From: Alphaproteobacteria bacterium | GTDB lineage: Bacteria > Pseudomonadota > Alphaproteobacteria > Sphingomonadales > Sphingomonadaceae | NCBI GenBank assembly: GCA_016650315.1 | Contig: JAENVZ010000167.1 | Location: 1-11,875, forward strand | Reading direction: 5' to 3' | DNA length: 11,875 bases | Part shown: positions 1-5,857 of the stretch, piece by piece | Layout: each line of letters starts with the position of its first letter | Numbering within the stretch: the stretch's first letter is position 1 | The notes under the pieces: generated by a model | The model's input: the letters and a program-made list of their open reading frames with translations, nothing else | What the model was told of the DNA's origin: nothing | Database searches by the model: none | Made by a program: the position numbers and the translations under genes

Positions 1-174
1 GGTGTGATCCTTGCCGATGCCGACGTTGCGGCCCGGGTAGAATTTCGTTCCGCGCTGGCGGACCAGAATGTTGCCGCCGATGACCTCCTGGCCACCGAAC
101 TTTTTTACGCCAAGGCGTTTGGACTCTGAATCGCGACCGTTACGCGAGGAGCCGCCTGCTTTCTTATGTGCCAT
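1..174 (-). CDS. rpmA: 50S ribosomal protein L27, partial (C-terminus cut by window edge)
   Basis: Ribosomal protein L27 of the large subunit, whose N-terminus reaches towards the peptidyl-transferase centre. The minus-strand reading frame starts at the ATG at 174 and runs 58 codons to the left edge without a stop. It begins [20 protein letters not shown] and continues with LGVKKFGGQ and the conserved stretch [19 protein letters not shown], which is unmistakably L27. The family is about 85-90 residues long, so roughly the last third is missing. A strong Shine-Dalgarno, AAGGAG (183-188 on the complementary strand), lies 8 nt before the ATG. The gene follows rplU by 20 nt, so it is very probably co-transcribed from the rplU promoter; rplU-rpmA is a near-universal bacterial pair, often followed by obgE. 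The protein already starts MAHKK, so there is no sign of the cleaved N-terminal extension seen in Firmicutes. Confidence 0.97.
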   Translation of the reverse strand, partial: MAHKKAGGSSRNGRDSESKRLGVKKFGGQEVIGGNILVRQRGTKFYPGRNVGIGKDHT

Positions 175-194
175 CTTCTATGCTCCTTATCTGC

Positions 195-563
195 TCAGGC
201 TTCGCCGGCTTCCGCGGCGGGGGCAGCCTCGGCCTTCGCGGCCTTCTTCGGTGCGTCCTTCTTTTCAGCGCCGATGCTCAGGATCCGCAGGATCGTGAGC
301 TGCTGACGATGACCATTCTTGCGGCGATAATTGTGCCGACGGCGCTTTTTGAAGACGATAACCTTTTCGCCCTTCGCCTGCGCAATGATTTCGGCCGAAA
401 CGGTCAGGCCCTTGGTGTCCTTCAGTTCCGCGCCTTCGCCAGCGAGCAGAACATCGTCCAGCGCAATTGTCGCACCGGCTTCACCAGCCAGCTTCTCAAC
501 TACGATCTTGTCTCCTGCGGCAACACGATATTGCTTGCCGCCCGTGCGCACAACAGCGAACAT
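195..563 (-). CDS. rplU: 50S ribosomal protein L21
   Basis: Ribosomal protein L21, a 23S rRNA-binding protein of the large subunit. The 122-residue product opens [20 protein letters not shown], the L21 N-terminal signature. The basic block [17 protein letters not shown] (about residues 71-87) matches the family's RNA-binding loop. After the canonical core (about 100 residues) there is a Lys/Ala/Glu-rich tail ([17 protein letters not shown]...), a low-complexity extension common in alphaproteobacterial L21. The ATG at 563 is preceded by a purine-rich GAAGAG, 7 nt upstream. A candidate promoter lies about 80-105 bases upstream, and rpmA follows 20 nt downstream. The untranslated leader would be about 70 nt long. 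I see no clear attenuator or L21-leader structure in it, but this was judged by eye only. Confidence 0.97.
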   Translation of the reverse strand: MFAVVRTGGKQYRVAAGDKIVVEKLAGEAGATIALDDVLLAGEGAELKDTKGLTVSAEIIAQAKGEKVIVFKKRRRHNYRRKNGHRQQLTILRILSIGAEKKDAPKKAAKAEAAPAAEAGEA

Positions 564-639
564 GGCTTATCTCTTCATTCTAAAATGCTAGCGCAAGCCA
601 AATGACAATAGCCAAATGCCTCCGCGCGGGAAAGCCGGT

Positions 640-668
640 CCGCTAATGGATTGAGTCCCGCCTGTCAA
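640..668 (-). promoter_or_regulatory. Candidate sigma-70 promoter of rplU-rpmA, with a GANTC site in its spacer
   Basis: On the minus strand there is a perfect -35 box TTGACA (663-668), a 17-bp spacer and a weak -10 TAGCGG (640-645). A GANTC methylation site (653-657) lies inside the spacer. The -35 is also enclosed by a short inverted repeat, CCCGCC (657-662) and GGCGGG (676-681). The position in the 146-bp gap between the AEC permease and rplU fits a housekeeping promoter. The -10 is poor, so the exact start site is uncertain. Confidence 0.5.
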
Positions 669-709
669 CGCTTTTGGCGGGCACGGCGGGATTTTCCCGG
701 TCATCTCTG

Positions 710-1657
710 TCAGGGCGCGCTGTGCCCCAGCCATGCCAGCGCCGCCGCGATCGTCAGCACTGAAATTGTGGTCGACAATAATATGGAACCCGAGGTTACT
801 TTGCCATCCCTGGCATAGAATTCGGCGACCATGAAGGGGCCAGTGCCGGTCGGCAGGGCGGCCATGATAATGGCCATGACCGCGATTTCGTGAGGGAGGT
901 GCAGTATATAAATGGCGAGAAGCGCCGTCAGCGCCGGATGTGCGACAAGTTTGATCGCAGTCAGCGTCAGAACGAACGGGTTGGTCACTGCCTCCCGCAA
1001 CGGGCGCGCTGCAAGGAACAGGCCAATGGCGACCAACGCTGCCGGACTTGCCGCTCCACCGAGCAACGAGACGAATGTATTCACCGGTTGGGGCAGGGGG
1101 ATGCCTGTCATCCACCAGCCAAAGCCAGCAAGCGGTGACATGACGATGGGGTTGCGTAGCATGGACTTTCCGACTTTCGTCGCGACGACATGTCCGCGTT
1201 GGCCGCTATGTTGCGCAAATTCGATGAGAATGATGGAGGCAGCAAACAAGCACATAAGGGTCAATGCCGCCGCGATGACCACAAAGGGCCGGCTCGCTTC
1301 ACCAAATAGCAGGAACATCAGTGGAAAGCCGACATAGGCCGAATTGGAATAAGACGCGTTCAATCCATCGACACTCATGTCGGCCAGATTGAGACCGCGT
1401 ACCTTGCCGACGATCAGACCCAATATGAAAGCTGCAAAACTGCCGACTACCGATGCTGCCACAAAGCCGGGATGCCAGACGGCCTGCCAGTCCGTGGTCG
1501 CCACCACGTCGAACATCAGGCATGGCAGGGCCAGCCAGACAACGAAGCGGTTAAGCTCGCTGCTGGCTTGTTCACCCAGCAAGCCCGCCTTGCGGCTGCC
1601 ATAGCCAGCAAGGATGATCAGAAAGACAGGAAGAATGATCAGGGCGGTGGAGAGCAT
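710..1657 (-). CDS. AEC-family (auxin efflux carrier-like) permease
   Basis: A 315-residue integral membrane protein of the AEC/AET secondary transporter family, which includes bacterial malate/malonate carriers and plant PIN proteins. It is almost entirely hydrophobic, with about ten membrane segments visible. It starts with a helix LSTALIILPVFLIILAGYG and shows the family pattern of a five-helix half, a hydrophilic centre (HSGQRGHVVATKVGKS, around residue 155) and a second five-helix half. The NASYSNSAYVGFPL block at about residues 99-112 is the broken-helix motif typical of the family, and MAALPTGTGPFMVAEFY (around 269-285) corresponds to its counterpart in the second half. The substrate cannot be read from sequence. 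The length is normal. The gene is divergent from the lipoprotein gene across 57 bp and has no strong ribosome-binding site. It is upstream of rplU on the same strand but not functionally linked to it. Confidence 0.88.
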   Translation of the reverse strand: MLSTALIILPVFLIILAGYGSRKAGLLGEQASSELNRFVVWLALPCLMFDVVATTDWQAVWHPGFVAASVVGSFAAFILGLIVGKVRGLNLADMSVDGLNASYSNSAYVGFPLMFLLFGEASRPFVVIAAALTLMCLFAASIILIEFAQHSGQRGHVVATKVGKSMLRNPIVMSPLAGFGWWMTGIPLPQPVNTFVSLLGGAASPAALVAIGLFLAARPLREAVTNPFVLTLTAIKLVAHPALTALLAIYILHLPHEIAVMAIIMAALPTGTGPFMVAEFYARDGKVTSGSILLSTTISVLTIAAALAWLGHSAP

Positions 1658-1688
1658 GGCTGTCTGGCCCTAACCTTTTCCGGTGCGG

Positions 1689-1717
1689 TTGCCAATGCGG
1701 CTCGCCGTGCATAGATG
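1689..1717 (+). promoter_or_regulatory. Possible promoter of the lipoprotein gene
   Basis: TTGCCA (1689-1694), a 17-bp spacer and TAGATG (1712-1717) resemble sigma-70 boxes. A transcript initiated about 7 nt downstream would begin at or next to the ATG at 1724, giving a leaderless mRNA; no Shine-Dalgarno at proper spacing is seen for either ATG. The match is only moderate and rests on one pair of hexamers. Confidence 0.25.
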
Positions 1718-2245
1718 GGAGCTATGAAACTGCGCGCTTATATTCAGATGCTGGCCCTGTTCCTGGCGGGATGCGCCAGCAACGGTTCTGGCAGCTATCC
1801 TTCACTTGCCAAGCGACCCGTTGAATCCAGCAACGGAGCGGCTGTCAGCGCACCTGTATCCCAACCCGGTCCTGTCGATACAGCACTGGAGCGGGAGGTT
1901 AATGGCTTGATGGATAAAGCACGGGCAGGAGCCGCGGCCTTTGATGCGCACGTCCATGATGCCGAACAACGGGTCGCGGCGGCGAAGGAGTCGGCCATTT
2001 CAAGTGAGGCCTGGGTTACGGCGCAGGTCGCGATTTCCAATCTGGACAGTGAACGGTATGACAGCGTATTCGCGCTTGCCAGCCTGGACACCCTCTATGT
2101 CAACCGTCTGAAGGCTGTCACCGCCAACGATGCGCGGAGCAGCGGCGTTGACATGATTGACCGGGCGAGGGGCGATGCCCTGGTCATAATCGACCGGCAG
2201 AATGACATATTGGATGCGCTGAAGAACCGGTTGCGAACGCCCTGA
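1715..2245 (+). CDS. Hypothetical periplasmic lipoprotein, mostly helical
   Basis: I do not recognise a family. The product is 176 residues long from the ATG at 1715, or 173 from the second ATG at 1724. The second may be the better start because MKLR opens a normal signal peptide. The N-terminus has a basic residue or two, a hydrophobic core (AYIQMLALF) and a lipobox LAGC, with Cys20 (17 from the second start) as the expected lipidation site. The residue after the Cys is Ala, with no Asp at +2, so outer-membrane sorting is expected. A Ser/Gly/Pro-rich linker follows, then a charged, Ala-rich stretch from about residue 55 to the end. That stretch (TALEREVNGLMDKARAGAAA..., HDAEQRVAAAK..., IDRQNDILDALKNRL) looks like long amphipathic helices or a coiled coil. 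There are no enzymatic motifs. It converges on the GntR gene with 14 nt between the stops, and its codon use looks like that of its neighbours. Confidence 0.75.
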   Translation: MGAMKLRAYIQMLALFLAGCASNGSGSYPSLAKRPVESSNGAAVSAPVSQPGPVDTALEREVNGLMDKARAGAAAFDAHVHDAEQRVAAAKESAISSEAWVTAQVAISNLDSERYDSVFALASLDTLYVNRLKAVTANDARSSGVDMIDRARGDALVIIDRQNDILDALKNRLRTP

Positions 2246-2259
2246 CCAACAGCCCTGCT

Positions 2260-2607
2260 TCAGTCGTTCCGATCGGTTGGCAGATCCTGTAAGGTGATCC
2301 CGATACGGCGCATATGTTCAGCGATGGCAGGCCATGTTTGTTGTAGAAAGCGGGTACGTTCCATATTGCGCAACCGGTGAGTTGCGCCATCCGCAACAAA
2401 CATGCCGATCCCGCGCCGGACAATGACCAGTCCGTCATCCTGAAAACTTTGATAGGCCTTGGCGACCGTCAACGGATTGGCGCCCTGTTGCGCGGCGAAG
2501 GCGCGGACCGAGGGTAATATGGCGCCGTCCTGGTATTCGCCATCGAGGATCGAGGCAGAAATAATCTCACGCAGGCGCAGATAGACAGGTTTGCCTTCGT
2601 CATTCAT
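2260..2607 (-). CDS. Short GntR-family (YtrA-type) transcriptional regulator
   Basis: DNA-binding regulator of the GntR family. From the ATG at 2607 it is 115 residues long. Residues 7-71 form the winged helix: PVYLRLREIISASI, LPSVRAFAAQQGANPLTVAK (residues 31-50, the helix-turn-helix) and the wing GLVIVRRGIGMFV. Only about 40 helical residues follow (RNMERTRFLQQTWPAIAEHM...), which is too short for an FCD, UTRA or aminotransferase effector domain; this is the build of the YtrA subfamily, which usually dimerises through that tail. The frame is open upstream to a TTG at 2643, but the family N-terminus fits the ATG at 2607 and the promoter boxes would lie inside the longer form. It sits 75 nt downstream of the nitroreductase on the same strand. 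Classical YtrA regulators control ABC transporters, and none is present here. Autoregulation and control of the nitroreductase are inferences. Confidence 0.88.
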   Translation of the reverse strand: MNDEGKPVYLRLREIISASILDGEYQDGAILPSVRAFAAQQGANPLTVAKAYQSFQDDGLVIVRRGIGMFVADGATHRLRNMERTRFLQQTWPAIAEHMRRIGITLQDLPTDRND

Positions 2608-2608
2608 A

Positions 2609-2650
2609 CTGCATGAGTGACATAATACAGCGAGTCTCGTCAATTGTGAA
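2609..2650 (-). promoter_or_regulatory. Candidate gntR promoter with overlapping imperfect palindrome
   Basis: On the minus strand: TTCACA (2645-2650), a 17-bp spacer and TATTAT (2622-2627), a good sigma-70 pair. An imperfect palindrome (2609-2630; outer half-sites CTGCAT and CTGTAT, 7 of 11 positions symmetric) covers the -10 and the start-site region, where an autorepressor would bind. A GANTC site (2633-2637) lies in the spacer. Transcription would begin about 8 nt before the ATG at 2607, leaving almost no leader, and no Shine-Dalgarno is visible. The hexamers are directly visible; the operator role is inference. Confidence 0.45.
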
Positions 2651-2682
2651 ATGAAAGTATCATTTCTGGTTTTAATTTGAAA

Positions 2683-3261
2683 CTATATGTCCCAGACGGA
2701 GACTCGTTCATCATAATCTGGCCGGGGGCGCTCTTCCAGCGGTCTGGATGGGGTGCCAAGGAACAGGAAACCAGCGATTTTCTCCGGGGCATGGCCAAAG
2801 GCGTCCCGGACATCGCTGTTATATGTGGGCCAACCTGTGAGCCAGCCGCCGCCAAAACCAAGCGCAGTTGCGGCGTGAAGCAGGTTCATGCACGCCGCCC
2901 CAGCCGACAGTTCCTGTTCCCAGAGCGGTATCTTGCTGTCTTCCGCTGGCGACGACAGGGCAACGACCAGCGCTGGCGCCTGATGCGCGAATTGCGCCAT
3001 CGCCTCTATCTCCAACCGTCCAGCTTCCGGCTTTTCGGCGCGATAGGCAGTGGTGAGGCGTTCTGCGAGCGCCTCCCGCTGGTCAGCACCGATAATGACG
3101 AACCGCCAGGGCGCAAGCTTGCCATGATCAGGCGTGCGCATCGCGGCGGTCAAGATTTGCTGTATCTGGCCGGCATCCGGGCCGGGTGCGATCAGGTCGC
3201 GTGGCTTGGCTGAACGGCGGGTAAGGCAATAGCGGATGGGGGAGGAGAAATCGTTGAACAT
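2683..3261 (-). CDS. YdjA-like NAD(P)H nitroreductase (FMN-dependent)
   Basis: A small flavoprotein of the nitroreductase fold, 192 residues from the ATG at 3261. It matches the order and motifs of the E. coli YdjA subgroup: RRSAK (15-19, FMN phosphate-binding region), MRTPDHGKLAPWRF (41-54), WEQELSAGAACM (114-125), LGFGGGWLTGWP (134-145) and FLFLGTP (165-171). Members are cytosolic homodimers that bind FMN and reduce nitro compounds, quinones or related substrates with NAD(P)H; the physiological substrate is generally unknown. The frame stays open a long way upstream (to about 3732), but that extension is antisense to the peptide transporter and the family begins just before RRSxK, so the ATG at 3261 was chosen. 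It has no Shine-Dalgarno but a well-placed promoter directly upstream. The GntR regulator follows on the same strand and may sense or control its output; this is inference from adjacency. Confidence 0.9.
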   Translation of the reverse strand: MFNDFSSPIRYCLTRRSAKPRDLIAPGPDAGQIQQILTAAMRTPDHGKLAPWRFVIIGADQREALAERLTTAYRAEKPEAGRLEIEAMAQFAHQAPALVVALSSPAEDSKIPLWEQELSAGAACMNLLHAATALGFGGGWLTGWPTYNSDVRDAFGHAPEKIAGFLFLGTPSRPLEERPRPDYDERVSVWDI

Positions 3262-3268
3262 GAGCCAG

Positions 3269-3297
3269 CCTATATTCCAGCGTGTCACAGGCGGCAA
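3269..3297 (-). promoter_or_regulatory. Candidate nitroreductase promoter, predicted leaderless
   Basis: On the minus strand: TTGCCG (3292-3297), a 17-bp spacer and TATAGG (3269-3274). The expected start of transcription, 7-8 nt past the -10, coincides with the A of the ATG at 3261. Together with the absence of any Shine-Dalgarno in this stretch, this suggests a leaderless mRNA. Only the hexamers and spacing are observed. Confidence 0.4.
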
Positions 3298-3368
3298 GCA
3301 CAGGGCCAGCTTTACATGTGCGTGACTGGTCCTTGAAACAATGTTCTTCCCAGACGCAATTTTTTGGT

Positions 3369-3382
3369 TAGTCTGCAGACTA
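3369..3382. promoter_or_regulatory. 14-bp perfect palindrome, candidate operator of the peptide transporter gene
   Basis: TAGTCTGCAGACTA is perfectly self-complementary and lies 39 bp before the first ATG of the transporter gene, in the 159-bp region shared with the divergent nitroreductase. The size and symmetry are those of operators for dimeric TetR- or MarR-type repressors. No such regulator is encoded in the window, so the binding protein is unknown. I could not place convincing -35/-10 boxes for the transporter gene. Confidence 0.45.
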
Positions 3383-3420
3383 TTGAAGCAGTCAGGCAGG
3401 CTGTAAAAAGATCTGGGAGT

Positions 3421-5016
3421 ATGGCCCTGATGGCAAGCGGCTACATGGCGACCGGCAAGGAGGAATCCAGCTTTCTGGGTCATCCGACGGGGCTGTTCGT
3501 CCTGTTTTTTGCCGAAATGTGGGAGCGTTTTTCCTATTACGGTATGCGGGCGCTGCTGATCTTTTACCTGGTGCAGCACTGGATGTATTCCGATGAACAG
3601 GCGTCGGTCATATACGGGGTCTATACCGCGCTGGTTTATATTACGCCGGTGATCGGCGGTTATCTGGCCGACCGGTATCTGGGACAGCGAAAGGCAGTGC
3701 TGTTCGGCGCTGTGATCCTGACCTGCGGTCATTTCCTGATGGCGTTCGAAGGCGAAGGGGGGCAGGGCAGCGCCGCGATCAATGTCTTCTGGCTGGCGCT
3801 ATCCTTTATCATCGTCGGTTCGGGTTTCCTGAAGGCCAATATCTCCGTGATCGTTGGCCAGCTTTATTCCCGTACCGACGTCCGGCGTGACCCGGCCTAT
3901 ACGATTTTCTACATGGGCATCAATCTGGGCGCGGCGCTGGGCGCCATTGTCGCGGGTTATCTGGGGCAGACTTATGGCTGGCCCTATGGCTTTGGTTCGG
4001 CGGGCTTTGGTATGTTGCTGGGCCTTTTCGTCTTCATGTGGGGCAAGCCCTATTTGCTGGGGCACGGCGAAGCCCCCGACCCCGCACGGCTGGCTTCGCC
4101 GGTTGCGGGCATAAGGTTTGAATGGCTGCTCTATATATTGAGCATAATGTCGATAGGTGTCGTTTGGTGGTTGATCCAGAATCAGGCGCTGGTGGGCAGC
4201 TTGCTGGGCGTGGCCGGGGCGATATTGGTATTTTATGTGCTCTATACGGCCGTGGCAAAGCTGCCCGCGCAGGACCGGGACCGGATATTTGCGGCCATGT
4301 TCCTGATCTTTGGTTCCATCCTGTTCTGGGCGCTTTTCGAACAGGCGGGGTCCTCGCTCAACCTCTATACCGACCGGCAGGTGGACCGCACGATGCTCGG
4401 CATTGATGTGCCCGCGTCGGTATTCCAATCGATCAATTCGATTTATATCGTGACCCTTGGCCCAGTGTTTGCGGTCATGTGGACGGTGCTGGCAAAGCGG
4501 GGGCTGGAGCCTTCGACCCCGGCGAAATTCGGATTGGGCCTGATCCAGCTTGGCGCCGGTTTCCTGGTGCTGGTCTGGGGCGCGGCGGCAGCGGGACCGG
4601 GGAACCTGACGCCTGTGTTGTTCATCTTTCTGATCTATCTGCTGCATACCACCGGGGAATTGTGTCTGTCGCCGGTGGGGCTATCCGCCATGAACCGGCT
4701 GGCGCCCGCCCATATGGCGAGCCTGATCATGGGGACGTGGTTCTTTGCTTCGGCAGCCGGCAATTTTTCGGCCGGGCTGATCGCAGCGGCAACCGGAGCG
4801 GAGGGCGCTGGCCCCGAACGCGTAACCAACGTTTATAATGTTGTGGGATGGGTGGGCGTTGCGGTCGGTATCGGTGTGGTCGTGATTTCGCCATTGATCC
4901 AGAAATTCATGCATCTCGATTTGCTGCGCGATGACGTTCATCACGCCATGGCGGGTGAGCAGGAGATTGGCGAACCGGCTGCGGCGGGTGTGAATACGCG
5001 CGGGGAGACGCGCTGA
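3421..5016 (+). CDS. POT/PTR2-family proton-coupled oligopeptide transporter
   Basis: Inner-membrane MFS transporter of the POT (PTR2, DtpA/DtpT-like) family, which imports di- and tripeptides with protons. From the ATG at 3421 it is 531 residues long, with about 12-14 hydrophobic helices. Diagnostic features are HPTGLFVLFF, then EMWERFSYYGMR (32-43), the ExxERFxYY proton/substrate motif of helix 1; the PTR2 signature in GGYLADRYLGQRKAVLFGAV (about 99-118); and FYMGINLGAALG on helix 5. The C-terminal half has LFEQAGSSLNLY and the TGELCLSPVGLSAMNRLAP block. Start choice is unsettled: GGGAG at 3415-3419 is too close to 3421 but well spaced for the ATG at 3430, so the true protein may be three residues shorter. 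A TTG further upstream (3364) would place the palindromic operator candidate inside the gene and is less likely. The nnrU-like gene follows after 40 nt and is probably co-transcribed. Confidence 0.93.
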   Translation: MALMASGYMATGKEESSFLGHPTGLFVLFFAEMWERFSYYGMRALLIFYLVQHWMYSDEQASVIYGVYTALVYITPVIGGYLADRYLGQRKAVLFGAVILTCGHFLMAFEGEGGQGSAAINVFWLALSFIIVGSGFLKANISVIVGQLYSRTDVRRDPAYTIFYMGINLGAALGAIVAGYLGQTYGWPYGFGSAGFGMLLGLFVFMWGKPYLLGHGEAPDPARLASPVAGIRFEWLLYILSIMSIGVVWWLIQNQALVGSLLGVAGAILVFYVLYTAVAKLPAQDRDRIFAAMFLIFGSILFWALFEQAGSSLNLYTDRQVDRTMLGIDVPASVFQSINSIYIVTLGPVFAVMWTVLAKRGLEPSTPAKFGLGLIQLGAGFLVLVWGAAAAGPGNLTPVLFIFLIYLLHTTGELCLSPVGLSAMNRLAPAHMASLIMGTWFFASAAGNFSAGLIAAATGAEGAGPERVTNVYNVVGWVGVAVGIGVVVISPLIQKFMHLDLLRDDVHHAMAGEQEIGEPAAAGVNTRGETR

Positions 5017-5056
5017 TGCCGGGTGAATTCCAAAAGGTATGTGAAAGGTGAGTCCG

Positions 5057-5737
5057 ATGACGTCCCTGATCGCCGCATGTGTGGTTTTCGTGGGGAGTCA
5101 TTTCCTCCTGTCCCATCCTTTGCGCGCGCCTTTGATCGCGCGGATGGGGAAAGGCATGTTCCTGGCCTTTTATTCGCTGGTCGCGCTGATGAGCTTTCTG
5201 TGGATGATCTATGCCTTTCGCGCGACGCCTGGCGGCACGGCCTATTGGGCATCGTCAGATGCTCTTTGGGCCATAGCGAGCGCGGCCATGCTTTTTGCCA
5301 GCATATTGTTTGCAGGATCGCTGTCGGGCAATCCGGCACTCCCTGACCCCCGCGCCCGGATGTATGTGACCAAGCCAGCCGAAGGGGTGTTTACCATCAC
5401 CCGCCATCCAATGATGTGGTCGTTCATCCTTTGGAGTACAGTACATATCGTCCTGATGCCGACCAACGCCAATATCGTCCTGGCGGGCAGCATCATCTTT
5501 CTCGCCTTTTTCGGGGCGTTGGCGCAGGATCGCAAGAAGGTGCGGCAACTGGGAACGGGATGGCAGGGGTGGCGCGGGCGGACGGCCTTTGTCCCTTTCG
5601 GGATGCAATTGGCCGGAAAGGCGGGATGGCGTGATGCCATTCCTTCCATGGGAGAATTCACCGCCGGTACGATCATATGGCTGGGTGCAACCTGGGCGCA
5701 TGGCGGTATGGGGGCGGGGATCTGGCGCTGGATATAG
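5057..5737 (+). CDS. NnrU-family integral membrane protein
   Basis: A 226-residue membrane protein of the NnrU family, with about five or six hydrophobic segments. It begins TSLIAACVVFVGSHFLLSHPLR; His15, His20, His117 (TRHPMMW) and His130 are the notable histidines, of the kind that could ligate haem. NnrU was named for a gene needed for nitrite/nitric-oxide reductase activity in Rhodobacter, and the plant haem enzyme 15-cis-zeta-carotene isomerase (Z-ISO) belongs to the same family. No denitrification or carotenoid gene lies in this window, so the function here is open. The ATG at 5057 was chosen because AAGGTG (5045-5050) lies 6 nt before it; a GTG at 5048 would add three residues. It follows the peptide transporter by 40 nt. 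The C-terminus after residue 185 is unremarkable. Confidence 0.85.
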   Translation: MTSLIAACVVFVGSHFLLSHPLRAPLIARMGKGMFLAFYSLVALMSFLWMIYAFRATPGGTAYWASSDALWAIASAAMLFASILFAGSLSGNPALPDPRARMYVTKPAEGVFTITRHPMMWSFILWSTVHIVLMPTNANIVLAGSIIFLAFFGALAQDRKKVRQLGTGWQGWRGRTAFVPFGMQLAGKAGWRDAIPSMGEFTAGTIIWLGATWAHGGMGAGIWRWI

Positions 5738-5745
5738 GTTGGGCG

Positions 5746-5789
5746 GGGAATGGTCATGCTGGGAATGGCCATGCTGGGAATGGATTGCT
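5746..5789. repeat. 15-bp tandem repeat, about three copies
   Basis: The unit GGGAATGGYCATGCT occurs at 5746-5760 and 5761-5775 (one mismatch between them). A degenerate, 1-nt-shorter third copy lies at 5776-5789. It lies directly after the nnrU-like stop, in the 120-bp gap before glmM, and looks like slippage-generated sequence; no function is apparent. Confidence 0.7.
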
Positions 5790-5857
5790 GGTCAATTTCC
5801 GGTATAGCTGCCTGAGGGGAATCTTGAGCGATAGCGGGTGAAGGCCTTGAAGAATTT

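Noticed and set aside
687..699. Terminator after the AEC permease (CGGGA, 3-nt loop, TCCCG)
   Set aside because: Short stem and no U-run on the minus strand; chance pairing in GC-rich sequence.
2608..2643. TTG start at 2643 for the GntR regulator
   Set aside because: The added 12 residues (Cys/His-containing, no family match) would be encoded across the -10 box and palindrome; the family N-terminus fits the ATG at 2607.
3262..3732. N-terminal extension of the nitroreductase frame to a 349-residue protein
   Set aside because: The extension is antisense to the peptide transporter, has no family match, and the nitroreductase fold begins just before RRSAK; the ATG at 3261 with its promoter explains the gene.
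3799..4647. 282-codon open frame antisense to the peptide transporter
   Set aside because: It is rich in His, Arg and Gln, with no hydrophobic core or family motifs, and is a typical mirror of a high-GC membrane-protein gene.
5746..5789. CRISPR array
   Set aside because: The units are contiguous, with no spacers, and no cas gene is present.
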